64,000 nucleotides of DNA from Mesorhizobium sp. B2-4-3 (GCF_006442815.1 NZ_VFVL01000005.1:205806-269805); one strand, 5' to 3'; shown: positions 32,898-42,661, counted from the stretch's first letter. Notes: generated by a model not told the origin, from the letters alone. A program made the numbers and translations.

Positions 32898-34229
32898 ATG
32901 GACGCGACCCAAGCCAGCGCCAGATCCTTCGCCGTCACCAACCGCTCGGTGCTGGCGATCGCCGTGCCGATGACGCTTGCCTATCTGACGACGCCGCTGC
33001 TCGGCATCGTCGACACGGCGGTGGTCGGCCAGTTCGGCGACGCGGCCTTGCTCGGCGGCCTGGCGGCGGGATCGCTGGTCTTCGACGTCGTCTTCACCAC
33101 CTTCAACTTCCTGCGCTCCGGCACCACCGGCCTCGTCGCCCAGGCATTCGGGCGCGGCGATCCGCTGGAGGAACAGGCGGTGCTGTGGCGCGCCGTGCTG
33201 ATCGCGGTCGTCGCGGGCGTCATACTCGCAGCCCTTTCGCCGCTCTTTGCAGTCGCTGGCCAATGGTTCATGGGCGCCGAGCCGCGCGTCAGCGCGGCGA
33301 TGTCGGTCTATATCCGCATCAGGCTGCTGGCAGCGCCCTTCTCGCTCATCAACTACGCCATACTGGGCTACGTGCTGGGACGCGGCGAGGGCGGGCTCGG
33401 GCTGATGCTGCAGGCGGTGCTCAACGGCATCAACATCGCGCTCTGCTTCCTGCTCGGCCTCGAGCTTGGCTGGGGCGTTGCCGGCGTCGCCTGGGCGACC
33501 GTGACCGGCGAGTTCCTGGCCATGCTGCTCGGCCTTGCCATCGTGCTCGCCCGTTTCCGCAAGCTGGAGCGGCCGTCACGCCGCCGCATCCTCGACCTCC
33601 CGGCCTACCGGCGCATGCTGTCGCTCAACCGCGACATCATGATCCGCTCCTTCTCGCTGCTTGCCGCCTTCGCGCTGTTCACCAGGCAGGGCGCGCAGTT
33701 CGGCACGGTGACGCTCGCCGCCAATGCGGTCTTGATGAATTTCTTCCTCATCGCCGGCTATTTCCTCGACGGTTTCGCCACCGCCGCCGAGCAGCTGGCG
33801 GGTCGCGCCATCGGCGCGCATGCGCCGGCCCCGTTCCGGCAGGCCGTCCGGCTGACGCTGATCTGGGGTTTTTGTCTCGCCGGCATCGCCACGCTCATCC
33901 TGTTGACCGCCGGTACCAGTCTGGTGGCACTGGTGACGACGTCTCCAGAAGTCCGCGCGGTCGCCGACGCCTATCTTCCGTGGGCGGCCTTCACGGCGCT
34001 GAGCGGCGTGCTTGCCTTCCAGATGGACGGCGTCTTCATCGGCGCCACTTGGTCGCGCGACATGCGCAACATGATGCTCTTGTCGTTCCTCGTCTTCAGC
34101 GCCGCGCTCATCACCCTGGCGCCGGCCTTCGGCAACAACGGGCTCTGGGCGTCGCTGCACGTCTTCCTGCTGGTGCGGGGAGTGAGTTTGCTTGGGGTGC
34201 TCAGGCTCCGGATACGCACGGCATTTTAG
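32898..34229 (+). CDS. MATE-family multidrug/toxin efflux transporter (DinF-like)
   Basis: 443 residues with about 12 membrane helices, a cation-driven exporter. The N-terminal half has SVLAIAVPMTLAYLTTPLLGIVDTAVVGQFGDAALLGGLAAG, typical of the DinF branch, and the RSGTTGLVAQAFGRGD loop. The second half repeats the fold (DGFATAAEQLAGRAIGAH). The start is the ATG at 32898. It has no linked regulator. Substrate unknown. Confidence 0.9.
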   Translation: MDATQASARSFAVTNRSVLAIAVPMTLAYLTTPLLGIVDTAVVGQFGDAALLGGLAAGSLVFDVVFTTFNFLRSGTTGLVAQAFGRGDPLEEQAVLWRAVLIAVVAGVILAALSPLFAVAGQWFMGAEPRVSAAMSVYIRIRLLAAPFSLINYAILGYVLGRGEGGLGLMLQAVLNGINIALCFLLGLELGWGVAGVAWATVTGEFLAMLLGLAIVLARFRKLERPSRRRILDLPAYRRMLSLNRDIMIRSFSLLAAFALFTRQGAQFGTVTLAANAVLMNFFLIAGYFLDGFATAAEQLAGRAIGAHAPAPFRQAVRLTLIWGFCLAGIATLILLTAGTSLVALVTTSPEVRAVADAYLPWAAFTALSGVLAFQMDGVFIGATWSRDMRNMMLLSFLVFSAALITLAPAFGNNGLWASLHVFLLVRGVSLLGVLRLRIRTAF

Positions 34230-34255
34230 CGCTGGATGCGGGCGTCGGAGCGTTC

Positions 34256-35218
34256 TCAGCTCCAGAGATCGGTCGAAAGGTACTTCAGGCCGGAGTCGCA
34301 AATCACGACAGCGATCGTCTTGCCGGATTGGTCGCCGCGCAGGAGGCGCAGCGCGGCGGCCACATTCGCTCCCGAGGAGAAGCCGCCGAAGATACCTTCG
34401 CTGCGCGCGAGCAGGCGCGTAGCCTCGCGTGCTTCATCGCCGGAAACCTGAAGATAACCATCGACGGGCGCGTTGTTCAGGAATGCCAGGTCCGGCATGG
34501 CGTAACCGCCGCCTTGAATGGGATGCTCGGGCTGGGTGACCGTCTCTCCCGCGGCTGCCGCGGCGCCCTCGGGCTCGACGATGAAGCACTTGATCAGAGG
34601 GTTGCGTTCCTTCAGCGCCCTTGCCACCCCGGCATATGTGCCGCCCGAGCCGATGAAGTCGACGAAAGCATCGACGGCGCCATGGCTGGCGTCCCAGATT
34701 TCCGGCCCGGTTCCGTGATAATGCGCAAGCCAGTTCCCGTCGCGATGGAACTGGTCGGCGCGGTACGCGCCACGTTCCGCCGCAACCGCTTTGGCGGCCT
34801 GCTCGACGAGCGCCAGATCGCCACCCGAGACCTGCCCCGGCACCGACCCCGGCAGCTGGTCCACGAGGATGACTTCCGCGCCGAGCGCCGTCATCATGCG
34901 TGCACGCTCTTCGGAGTTGCCCTTCGACATCACCGCGACGAAGGGGTAACCCCTGACGGCGCAGATGATGGCGAGCCCCGTGCCCATGTTTCCGGAGGTA
35001 AGCTCGACCACAGTTTGGCCCGGCTTGATGGCGCTGGATCTCTCGGCCTCCTCGATTATTCCAAGCGCCGCACGGTCTTTCTTCGAAAAGCCCGGATTGA
35101 GATATTCCAGCTTGGCGAGGATTGCGCCGTCGACGCCCGCCTGCGCCGTCAGCCTGTCGAGCCGGACCAATGGCGTTCCACCGATCGAGTCCACGACGGA
35201 GTCCAGAATTTCGGCCAT
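34256..35218 (-). CDS. Cysteine synthase-family PLP enzyme
   Basis: About 320 residues. The ATG at 35218 (MAEILDSVVDSIGGTPLVRLDRL) has AGGAGG upstream; an in-frame extension to 35275 lies inside pyrD's 3' end. The PLP lysine is in PGFSKKDRAALGII (CysK normally has SVKDR), followed by ELTSGNMGTGLAIICAVRGY and a glycine loop GSGGTYAGVARALKE. The YRADQFHRDGNWLAHYHGTGPEIW segment and the C-terminal GGFSSGANVAAAL are typical. It probably makes cysteine from O-acetylserine, but the KKDR variant leaves cystathionine synthase-like or other beta-replacement roles open. Confidence 0.8.
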   Translation of the reverse strand: MAEILDSVVDSIGGTPLVRLDRLTAQAGVDGAILAKLEYLNPGFSKKDRAALGIIEEAERSSAIKPGQTVVELTSGNMGTGLAIICAVRGYPFVAVMSKGNSEERARMMTALGAEVILVDQLPGSVPGQVSGGDLALVEQAAKAVAAERGAYRADQFHRDGNWLAHYHGTGPEIWDASHGAVDAFVDFIGSGGTYAGVARALKERNPLIKCFIVEPEGAAAAAGETVTQPEHPIQGGGYAMPDLAFLNNAPVDGYLQVSGDEAREATRLLARSEGIFGGFSSGANVAAALRLLRGDQSGKTIAVVICDSGLKYLSTDLWS

Positions 35219-35247
35219 CGTTTGTCCTCCTGATTTGGTGGGAACTC

Positions 35248-36321
35248 TCAGAGTCGTTCGGACCAGCTTGCGCAACCGGTGTCGCGCAGCTCTCCGATGG
35301 ATTTGAGGTTTTCCCTCTCCGCAAAGCGCGCCATGCCGGCAACGATGCGCCCCGGCAGCGCCGGGCCGGCATAGACCATGCCGGTGTAGAGCTGGACGAG
35401 GTCGGCGCCGGCGCGGATCTTTTCCAATGCGGCCTCGGTGGAATCGACGCCGCCGACACCGATAATGGCCATGTCGGGTCCGAGCAGCTTGCGCATGCGG
35501 GCCAACACAGCGGTGGAACGCCCGAACAGCGGCTTGCCCGAAAGGCCGCCGGCTTCGCCGGCCGCGGTCGCGCTCCGCAACCCGGTTCGCGCCAGCGTCG
35601 TGTTGGAGACGATGACGCCGTCGATTTTCTTCTCGGCGACCTCGGCGGCGATGTCTTCGAGTTCCGCCTCGACGAGATCCGGCGCGATCTTGAGGAAAAC
35701 CGGCGGCTGCGCCGACGCGTCCGCACGCGCGGCCATCACCCGCGACAGCAATTCGCCGAGCTGCTCGCGCGCCTGCATGTTGCGAAGGCCTGGCGTGTTG
35801 GGCGAGGAGATGTTGACCGTCAGATAGGAGGCATGTTGCGCGAAGCGGGCGACGCCGCGCTCATAGTCGGCGATGCGGTCGGCGCTGTCCTTGTTGGCGC
35901 CGATGTTGACGCCGACGATACCTGGACGGCCCTTGCGCGCGGCAAGCCGTTTTTCGGCGGCCGCGTGGCCTTCATTGTTGAAGCCCAGCCGGTTGATCAC
36001 CGCTTCGTCCGCCGTCAGCCGGAAAATACGCGGCTTCGGGTTGCCGGGTTGCGGCAGCGGCGTGATGGTGCCGACCTCGGCGAAGCCGAAGCCAAGCCCA
36101 AGCAGCGCGTCCGGCACTTCGGCGTTCTTGTCGTAGCCGGCCGCCATGCCGAGCGGGTTCGGGAAGTCGAGCCCGCAGAGGCTCAGCTTGAGCCGCGCGT
36201 CGCGCGGCGCGGTCCCGCCAACCGGAAGCCCGCAGCGCAGCGCCGAGATCGACAGGCCGTGCGCGGTTTCCGGATCGAACGAGAAAAGCAGTTTCTGGCC
36301 GATCCGGTCGAGCACGCTCAT
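35248..36321 (-). CDS. pyrD: Dihydroorotate dehydrogenase (quinone), class 2
   Basis: A 357-residue membrane-associated flavoenzyme of pyrimidine synthesis that passes electrons to quinone. Start MSVLDRIGQKLLFSFDPETAH at 36321 gives the amphipathic N-terminal helix of class 2 enzymes. LGMAAGYDKNAEVPDALLGLGFGFAEVGTITPLPQPGNPKPR, RLGFNNEGH, YLTVNISSPNTPGLRNMQ and GGVDSTEAALEKIRAGADLVQLYTGMVY cover the FMN and orotate sites. The ATG overlaps the stop of the upstream DUF952 gene by four bases (ATGA), so they form an operon. Confidence 0.95.
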   Translation of the reverse strand: MSVLDRIGQKLLFSFDPETAHGLSISALRCGLPVGGTAPRDARLKLSLCGLDFPNPLGMAAGYDKNAEVPDALLGLGFGFAEVGTITPLPQPGNPKPRIFRLTADEAVINRLGFNNEGHAAAEKRLAARKGRPGIVGVNIGANKDSADRIADYERGVARFAQHASYLTVNISSPNTPGLRNMQAREQLGELLSRVMAARADASAQPPVFLKIAPDLVEAELEDIAAEVAEKKIDGVIVSNTTLARTGLRSATAAGEAGGLSGKPLFGRSTAVLARMRKLLGPDMAIIGVGGVDSTEAALEKIRAGADLVQLYTGMVYAGPALPGRIVAGMARFAERENLKSIGELRDTGCASWSERL

Positions 36322-36665
36322 TCGCCCTCCAGCGCCGGGAATTCGTGGCCGCCGGCGCCGTGCGGCAGCGGTTTCACCCAGAGAACGGCATCGAGAGCGA
36401 GCGCGGCGTAGAGATGCGGGAACAAGGCACCGCCGCGCGACACCTCGTATTTCAGCGCCTCGCCCAGCTTTGCCCCGTCGATGGCGATCAGCAGCAGGTC
36501 CGCCTGGCCAGCGAAATGCTTGGCCGCCGTCTCGCGCACCTGACCGGCGGTGGAGAAATGGATGAAGCCGTCGGCGATGTCGATCGGCGCGCCGGTGAAG
36601 CGTCCGTTCCTCTCGGCTTCGCGCCAAAGCGCCTTGGGCGCGATCTTGTAGATAATCTGAGACAT
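36318..36665 (-). CDS. DUF952-family protein
   Basis: 115 residues, start MSQIIYKIAPKALWREAERNGRF at 36665. The motif GAPIDIADGFIHFSTAGQVRETAAKHFAGQADLLLIAID is the hallmark of DUF952, a small domain related to ADP-ribosyltransferase-like folds. Its stop overlaps the pyrD start. In many alphaproteobacteria DUF952 precedes pyrD as here. Its biochemical role is unknown. Confidence 0.9.
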   Translation of the reverse strand: MSQIIYKIAPKALWREAERNGRFTGAPIDIADGFIHFSTAGQVRETAAKHFAGQADLLLIAIDGAKLGEALKYEVSRGGALFPHLYAALALDAVLWVKPLPHGAGGHEFPALEGE

Positions 36666-36776
36666 TGTCGCGCTATAGTCCGAACCGAAGGTAGGGGGAA
36701 GGCTCGAAGCTCGACTCTTCCCCATTTCCGGCGCAAACCTGTGATAGCCCGCCTTCACTGGCTCATGGAGGACAAT

Positions 36777-37211
36777 ATGCGTCTGCAGCACATCCTGATC
36801 CCCGCGGCGCTTTGCTCGCTGGTTGCCGCTTCCGCCTATTCCGAGGAGACCGACCACTACCGCTTGGAGAAGTCCGCCGACGGTTATGTCCGCATGGACA
36901 CCCGAACCGGCGCCATGTCGATCTGCGAGGAGCGCTCCGGCCAGCTCGTCTGCAAGATGGCCGCCGACGAGCGCGCTGCCTACCAGGACGAGATCGACCG
37001 GCTGGACAATTCGGTCAAGGCGCTCGACACGCGCGTCGCCAAGCTCGAGAACTCGCTCTCGGCCCGGCTGGAATCCAACCTGCCCAGTCAGGAGGATTTC
37101 AACAAGTCGCTCGGCTACATGCAGCAGTTCTTCCGTACCTTCAAGGACATCGTCAAGGACATGGACAAGGACGATGGCGACGGCGGCACCAAGCTGAATC
37201 AGAAGACCTGA
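36777..37211 (+). CDS. Exported coiled-coil hypothetical protein
   Basis: 144 residues. The ATG at 36777 has GGAGGA (36768-36773) upstream and begins a signal peptide (MRLQHILIPAALCSLVAASAYS). HYRLEKSADGYVRMDTRTGAMSICEERSGQLVCKMAADERAAY has a conserved C..(~12)..C pair, and residues ~62-95 (EIDRLDNSVKALDTRVAKLENSL) form a coiled coil. The tail is acidic (DMDKDDGDGG). Many rhizobia carry such short periplasmic proteins of unknown function. It is divergent from the DUF952-pyrD pair. Confidence 0.75.
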   Translation: MRLQHILIPAALCSLVAASAYSEETDHYRLEKSADGYVRMDTRTGAMSICEERSGQLVCKMAADERAAYQDEIDRLDNSVKALDTRVAKLENSLSARLESNLPSQEDFNKSLGYMQQFFRTFKDIVKDMDKDDGDGGTKLNQKT

Positions 37212-37348
37212 ACCGGGGGCGCGGCCGAGCCATCCTGGGGAAAATCCCGCGCGCGCCCTTTGCCGCTTGAAAACGCGCGGCGTCCCCGCATAATCGTTCC
37301 GGTCCCCGCAAGAAGCACACAATGATGATGGGATCGGGGGAGGAATAT

Positions 37349-38008
37349 TTGCCGTCGGGCCACACTTTCGTCATTGCCGACGACCATCCGCTTTTTCGCG
37401 GCGCGCTGAAGGAGGCGCTGGCCGGCATCGGTGACGTCGCCGCCATCCATGAGGCCGGGGATTTCGAAAGCGCCAAGGCGCTGGTGCTCGCCAACGAGGA
37501 TGTCGACATGGTGCTGCTCGACCTGTCGATGCCGGGCGCCAGCGGCCTGTCCGGCCTGATCTCGCTGCGCGGCATCCATCCGGCGGTGCCGCTGGTGGTG
37601 GTATCGGCGCATGACGATCCCGTCACCATCCGCCGCGCGCTCGATCTCGGCGCTTCCGGCTTCATCTCCAAATCGGCGAGCATGGAAGAGATACGCGGCG
37701 CCGTGCAGGCGGTGCTTGCCGGCGATATCGCCGCGCCCACCGGCGTCGAGCTGGGCGTCGAGCGCGATCCGGAAATCTCCGACCTGATCAAGCGGCTGCA
37801 GGCGCTGACGCCGCAGCAGACGCGGGTGCTCGGCATGCTGGCGGAGGGCCTGCTCAACAAGCAGATCGCCTATGAGCTCGGCGTTTCCGAAGCCACCATC
37901 AAGGCGCATGTCTCGGCCATCCTGCAGAAGCTCGGCGTCGACAGTCGCACCCAGGCCGTCATCCAGCTTTCGAAGATCGGCGGCGACCCGCTGCAGCCGG
38001 TCGGCTGA
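37349..38008 (+). CDS. NarL/LuxR-family response regulator
   Basis: About 219 residues. The TTG at 37349 is favoured because GGGGGAGG (37336-37343) stands five bases before it; ATG codons at 37322-37330 would add nine residues but lack a ribosome site. The receiver domain has the acidic pair ADDHPLFR, the phosphoacceptor in MVLLDLSMPG and the lysine in GFISKSAS. A LuxR-type HTH (LTPQQTRVLGMLAEGLLNKQIAYELGVSEATIKAHVSAIL) follows. No kinase gene is adjacent; the SSS-type hybrid kinase at 43390-46884 and the quinoprotein genes at 28.9-31.3 kb are possible partners by analogy with AgmR/ErbR systems, which is inference only. Confidence 0.88.
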   Translation: MPSGHTFVIADDHPLFRGALKEALAGIGDVAAIHEAGDFESAKALVLANEDVDMVLLDLSMPGASGLSGLISLRGIHPAVPLVVVSAHDDPVTIRRALDLGASGFISKSASMEEIRGAVQAVLAGDIAAPTGVELGVERDPEISDLIKRLQALTPQQTRVLGMLAEGLLNKQIAYELGVSEATIKAHVSAILQKLGVDSRTQAVIQLSKIGGDPLQPVG

Positions 38009-38020
38009 CCGGCATCCGGT

Positions 38021-39532
38021 TCAGTCCGGGCGCTGAACCGCCTCCTGCCGCGCCGGTCGTGCCCTGAAGACGGCAAAGCCGACCGCCGCCATGATCCAGA
38101 CGCCGATGCCGCCATAGAGCATCACCCAGCCAAAGCCGTTCGCGAGCGCATCATGCACGACCTTGTCCTGCAACCCCGGCACAGGATTGCCGGCCGCGAT
38201 CGCCTCGGCGAATTGATAGAGCCTTGCGCTGTCGAGATCGGGCAGCGCCGCCATGAGATGCGAGAGCACACCGCTCGCCAGGATGAAGCCCATCACCGCG
38301 ATGTTCACGGCGAGCGAGATCATGCGCGCGCTCATGTCGATGCCCGATGCCATGCCGGCGCGGTTCCGCGAAACCGAGCCGGTGGTGGTGTTGGTGACCG
38401 GCGTGTTGGTGATGCCAAGGCCGGCGCCCGCGATCAGGCAACCCGGCAGCATGGTCAGCCAGCTGGCATGGGCAGCAGTGCTGCCCCACTTCATCAGGAA
38501 GAAGCCGATGCCGATGATCGCGAGCCCTGCCGGGATGATGACGCCGGGCCGGTAGCGCAGCGACAGCCGCTCGGCCAAAGGCGGCATGACCAGCGTCGGC
38601 AGCGTATAGGCGAGCAGGGCAAGGCCGGTGGCGAAGCTGTCCAGGCCCAATCCGGCATGGAACCAGATCGGCAGATAGATCATGAACGGCCAATAGCTGA
38701 GGTTCATTGCCGCCGAGCCGACGATCGCGCCGGAAAACGGGCGGATGCGGAACACCGAAAAGTCGAACATCGGCCGCTTGCTGACCCTTTCGGCGATCAG
38801 GAACGCGACGAAGCTCGCGATCGACAGGCCAAGGATCGCCAGGGCGGCTGGGCTGGCGAAGCCAAGCTCCGGTCCCTGCGTGATGTAGAAGACGAGGCAG
38901 AAAACGGCAGGCGACAGTGTCAGGATGCCGGCGAGGTCCAGCCTGCCCGCCTGCGGATCCTTCGATTCATGGACGCCGCCCAAGGCAAGCGCGAAGGCGA
39001 CGATCGCAAGCGCCACGTGGATGAGGAACACCCACTGCCAGCTCGAGACGGCGACGATGCCGCCGCCGATGATCGGGCCGAAGCCGAGGCCGATGCCGAA
39101 GACGACGCCCCACCAGCCCCAGGCCACGGCGCGCTCTCGGCCTTCCTGGAATTCATGCGACAGCACGGCGAGCTGGCAGATCAGCATCGCGCCGCCGCTC
39201 AACCCTTGCAGAAACCGCGCGACGATCAACGTCGAGATGTTGCCCGCCAGGCCGCAGATCAGCGAGGTGAGCCCGAAGGCGGCGATCGAGGCCAGGAAGA
39301 CGCGCTTGCGCCCATAACGATCCGCAATGGTGCCGACCGCCATCAGCACGGTGGTGACGGCGATCGTGTAGGCGTTCATCACCCATTGCAGTTGCCTGAA
39401 GTCCGCGTTGAGCACCTGTTCCAGCGTCGGCAGGATAGTCGGGACGCTCGATATCTCCAGCCCGAACATCAGGCAGGCGAGACATGCGGCAAACAGAACG
39501 ACGATGCCCCGGCGGGTGAGGACAGGTGTCAT
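38021..39532 (-). CDS. MFS transporter, DHA2 (14-helix) drug-efflux type
   Basis: 503 residues, start MTPVLTRRGIVVLFAACLA at 39532. About 14 membrane helices are seen, with the family loop GTIADRYGRKRVFLAS (motif A) after helix 2 and GWWGVVFGIGLGFGPIIGGGI (motif C) in helix 5, marking a proton-driven exporter of the EmrB/QacA type. It is divergent from a LysR gene 157 bases away, which probably controls it. Substrate unknown. Confidence 0.9.
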   Translation of the reverse strand: MTPVLTRRGIVVLFAACLACLMFGLEISSVPTILPTLEQVLNADFRQLQWVMNAYTIAVTTVLMAVGTIADRYGRKRVFLASIAAFGLTSLICGLAGNISTLIVARFLQGLSGGAMLICQLAVLSHEFQEGRERAVAWGWWGVVFGIGLGFGPIIGGGIVAVSSWQWVFLIHVALAIVAFALALGGVHESKDPQAGRLDLAGILTLSPAVFCLVFYITQGPELGFASPAALAILGLSIASFVAFLIAERVSKRPMFDFSVFRIRPFSGAIVGSAAMNLSYWPFMIYLPIWFHAGLGLDSFATGLALLAYTLPTLVMPPLAERLSLRYRPGVIIPAGLAIIGIGFFLMKWGSTAAHASWLTMLPGCLIAGAGLGITNTPVTNTTTGSVSRNRAGMASGIDMSARMISLAVNIAVMGFILASGVLSHLMAALPDLDSARLYQFAEAIAAGNPVPGLQDKVVHDALANGFGWVMLYGGIGVWIMAAVGFAVFRARPARQEAVQRPD

Positions 39533-39689
39533 GGTCAAGCCTCTCGAAGTTCGGTCTCGAGTTTCTTGGGGCAGGGCGAAACCGGATGGTCGTTCGCCGC
39601 TACCGCGCTCAACCCAAGTTAGGGCAGGCTTGATCATTTTAAAATTGCATGGTTGGCTATTTCAATGACAACAAAACAGGATAGCTGAC

Positions 39690-40592
39690 ATGACGCTGGA
39701 CGTAGATGCGATAAGAACCTTCGTCGCCGTCGCCGACCTGCGCAGCTTCACGCGTGCCGCCGAAACCCTCGGCAGCACTCAGGGCGCGATCAGCGTCAAG
39801 CTGAAGCGGCTGGAGGATCGGATCGGCGAGAGACTGATCGAGCGGACGCCGCGGCTGGTGCGCCTGTCGGCGCGCGGCGCGGTGTTCCTGGAGCCGGCGC
39901 GCGAGTTGCTTGCCGCCCATGACCGCGCCGTCGCCAGCCTGACCGCCGTCCGCCGCCATTTCCGGCTCGGCATCGCCACCCATGTCGGCGGCGCCGAGGT
40001 GCCGACCTTGCTGGCGCGGCTCAGCGCGCATGATCCGGCCTTGACCATCGAGGTGCGGCTAGACGATTCGCGCGACCTGCTCGCCGCCTTCGATCGTGGC
40101 GAGCTCGACGCCGCGATCGTGCGGCGTGAAGACGACCGCCGCGACGGCGAGGTGCTGGCGCCCGAGCATTTCGGCTGGTACGCCACGCCCGATTTCGTCT
40201 ACCGCGCCGGCGAGCCGCTGCGGCTGGCGGCCTCCGCGCCCTCCTGTAGCATCCGCGACATCGTCACCGGCGCGCTCGACGCGGTCGGCATACCCTGGAC
40301 GCAGGTCTTCCTGGGCTGCGGTTCCTTCGCCGTTGCGGAAGCCGTTTCGGCAGGCCTTGCCGCGGCGGTCTTCTCCTGCCGGCTCGCCCCGCCTGGCACC
40401 ATCGAGGTCAGCCGCAAATTCGGCCTGCCGCCGCTGCCGGCGTCGGAGATCCTGCTGCTGTCCACGCTCTCCGATCCGCAATCGCGCGAGGCGCTGCGCA
40501 CCCTTGCCATGGCGTTTCGCGAGCATCGTCCGGCGGCCAGTGGCGCGCGGCCCCGCTTCCGCAATTCGCAAATGGCCGACAGCTCCATCTGA
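39690..40592 (+). CDS. LysR-family transcriptional regulator
   Basis: 300 residues. The N-terminal HTH (LDVDAIRTFVAVADLRSFTRAAETLGSTQGAISVKLKRLEDRIGERLIERTPR, in segments) is classic LysR, and a substrate-binding-like effector domain follows. It is divergent from the DHA2 exporter, the usual arrangement for a regulator acting on its neighbour. The AT-rich gap (39600-39690) may hold the operator, but no clean dyad is evident. Effector unknown. Confidence 0.9.
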   Translation: MTLDVDAIRTFVAVADLRSFTRAAETLGSTQGAISVKLKRLEDRIGERLIERTPRLVRLSARGAVFLEPARELLAAHDRAVASLTAVRRHFRLGIATHVGGAEVPTLLARLSAHDPALTIEVRLDDSRDLLAAFDRGELDAAIVRREDDRRDGEVLAPEHFGWYATPDFVYRAGEPLRLAASAPSCSIRDIVTGALDAVGIPWTQVFLGCGSFAVAEAVSAGLAAAVFSCRLAPPGTIEVSRKFGLPPLPASEILLLSTLSDPQSREALRTLAMAFREHRPAASGARPRFRNSQMADSSI

Positions 40593-40631
40593 GGCCGCCG
40601 TCCGCAAGGTCCTGGCCGCGATGCTGCAGGC

Positions 40632-41885
40632 TCAGCGATAGTTCTCGACGGCCGAGCCCGGCATCGCATCGTCGTCGGCGGTATCCGCCGAGCTTCGCGC
40701 CCGCCCGATCGCGGCGCCAAGGCCGAGCGAGGCGATCGCCACCAGCGGAATGCCGGCGATCCAGGGCAGCCTTGGCGCAAGCGCATAGAGCGCCGTGCCG
40801 ATCGACGGCCCGAGCGAGTCCTTGAGGTCGACCGCCACGGACGAGGCGGCCATGTAGGAGGCACGCCGCGCCGGTGGCGCGAGCGCGTTGACGGCGGTCG
40901 GCACCAGCGGCCCGACCAGCATCTGCGCCACCGCGCACAGGCTGACGGCGGCAATGAGCGAGATCATCGCCGGCGAGGTCGCCAGCAGCGCAAAGGCGGC
41001 GATGGTCGAGGTGCCGGCGCCGGCTGCCAGCCAAAGCGCCGATCGCGCCTCGGCAAGCCGGCTCACCAGCATCTGCAAACCGACCGTCAGCGCGGCCGCA
41101 TAGGCAAACAGCGCGCCGACACCGGACGGGCTGAGCGTGCCGGCGTCCTGCGCATAGAGCGGGATCACCGCCTCGATCCAGTTGCCGGAAATCTCGAACA
41201 GCACGACCCAGGCGAGCAGCTTCGCCAGGCGGCCGTCGCGGAAGGCCGGCAGCAGTGCCGACAGGCCTTCCTCTTCCTCCGCGCCATCAGTGTCGACTGC
41301 GGCATGTCCGTCCGTATCGGCAAATGCGATGAGCATGACGATCCCGCCAAGGATGAGCATAGCGCCGCCGGCCAGGAACACGCTGCCGAGCGAAACAAGC
41401 GCCAGCAGCGCGCCGCAGGCCGGTCCGAGGATCTGTCCGGCGCTCGAGCTCACCCTTGCCATGCCGAACCAGCGCGGATGCGCGGAAGGCTCCGTCACAT
41501 CGGCGATGGCGGTGAGGATGGTCGGGTGGAGCACCGACTCGCACATGCCGGTCAAAAGCAGCACGGCCGCGCTGGCGGCGACGCCGTGCACGAAGAACAG
41601 CGCGATGAAGCCGCAACCGACGCCGAGCGAGGACAGGATCAGCACCGGCCGCCGGCCGATCCGGTCGGCGATGCCGCCGATCAGCGGCGCGGCAATCAAT
41701 TCGCCGCCGGCATAGCAGGCAAACAAAAGGCCGATCGCGCCGACCGGGATGTTCGCCTCGCCGCTCGCCCAGAGCGGAAAGAAAGGCACCAGCGCGCCAT
41801 CGGCGAAACCGGCGCAGAAGAACAGGAAGAGGCCGAGCAGGGCCGGGCGCGGCAGCCCGCGCCAGGACGATGGGAGGATGGTCAT
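40632..41885 (-). CDS. MFS transporter
   Basis: 417 residues with about 12 membrane helices. Motif A is seen as GGIADRIGRRPVLILSSLG between helices 2 and 3. A cytoplasmic central loop (DTDGHAAVDTDGAEEEEGLSALLP) is strongly acidic. Its 3' end is convergent with the LysR gene. The sequence resembles multidrug-type transporters of 12-helix MFS families, but no substrate can be inferred. Confidence 0.85.
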   Translation of the reverse strand: MTILPSSWRGLPRPALLGLFLFFCAGFADGALVPFFPLWASGEANIPVGAIGLLFACYAGGELIAAPLIGGIADRIGRRPVLILSSLGVGCGFIALFFVHGVAASAAVLLLTGMCESVLHPTILTAIADVTEPSAHPRWFGMARVSSSAGQILGPACGALLALVSLGSVFLAGGAMLILGGIVMLIAFADTDGHAAVDTDGAEEEEGLSALLPAFRDGRLAKLLAWVVLFEISGNWIEAVIPLYAQDAGTLSPSGVGALFAYAAALTVGLQMLVSRLAEARSALWLAAGAGTSTIAAFALLATSPAMISLIAAVSLCAVAQMLVGPLVPTAVNALAPPARRASYMAASSVAVDLKDSLGPSIGTALYALAPRLPWIAGIPLVAIASLGLGAAIGRARSSADTADDDAMPGSAVENYR

Positions 41886-42004
41886 GATGTCACCTACGCG
41901 TCAAAGGCTCGAAGGCCAGGGGCCCGAAGGCCGGGATTGCGCGTTGGTTGACGTAAACGCCTACGGCTGCCCGACGGACAGCATGGGGTAATTTCGAACA
42001 GGCC

Positions 42005-42661
42005 TCAGTTGAGCCGCATCGACAGCTCCACGTCGTCGCCGAACGGCGTCGACATATAGCCGCCGGCCGGCGCGCGCACTCGCTCCAGATATTCGGGCGA
42101 GAAGTCGGCATTGTCGGCGATGACCAGCGCGCCGGGCCTGAGCCGGCTCTCGACCAGGCCCAATATCTCCGGATAGAGCGCCTTGGCGCCGTCGAGCAGC
42201 AGAAGGTCTATCCGGTCGGGCAGGTCCGTGCTGAGCGTTTCCAGCGCGTCGCCCTCGCGGATCTCCACCAGGTCGATGAGGCCGCCTTCGGTCAGATTGG
42301 CCTTGGCCCGCGTTACCTTCGACGGCTCGAATTCCGTCGTGATCAGCCGGCCGCCGCCATTGTCGCGCAGCGCCGCGGCAAGATAGAGCGTCGAGATGCC
42401 GAACGAAGTGCCGAACTCGACGATGATGCGCGCGCCGGTGCTGCGCGCCAGCATGTAGAGCAGCGTGCCGGTCTCCGGCGAGACCGCAAGCCAAAGATCC
42501 TTCAGGCTGCCGTAGAACTGGCGATATTCGGTCTTGCTGTGCAGCAGGCGCGTCCGTTCCTCGCGCGAGTACCGGGCGATCGCCGGGCTGGTCGCCGAAT
42601 TGGCCTCCTCGAACAGGCGGCTGAGCAAGGGCGCGAGCGTGGTTCCGGTCAAGGTTGTCAT
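42005..42661 (-). CDS. Class I SAM-dependent O-methyltransferase-like protein
   Basis: 218 residues from the ATG at 42661 (MTTLTGTTLAPLLSRLFEEA). The SAM-binding glycine loop is seen as IIVEFGTSFGISTLYLAAAL, followed by ITTEFEPSKVTRAKANL and the acidic LLLLDGAKALYPEILGLVES, a layout like caffeoyl-CoA O-methyltransferases. It is divergent from a TetR gene with an 83-base gap, so it is probably controlled by it. Substrate unknown. Confidence 0.85.
   Translation of the reverse strand: MTTLTGTTLAPLLSRLFEEANSATSPAIARYSREERTRLLHSKTEYRQFYGSLKDLWLAVSPETGTLLYMLARSTGARIIVEFGTSFGISTLYLAAALRDNGGGRLITTEFEPSKVTRAKANLTEGGLIDLVEIREGDALETLSTDLPDRIDLLLLDGAKALYPEILGLVESRLRPGALVIADNADFSPEYLERVRAPAGGYMSTPFGDDVELSMRLN

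Noticed and set aside
32717..35233. An 838-codon forward frame over the MATE gene and the cysteine synthase gene
   Set aside because: It overlaps two well-supported genes in other frames and has a low-complexity composition with no family signature.
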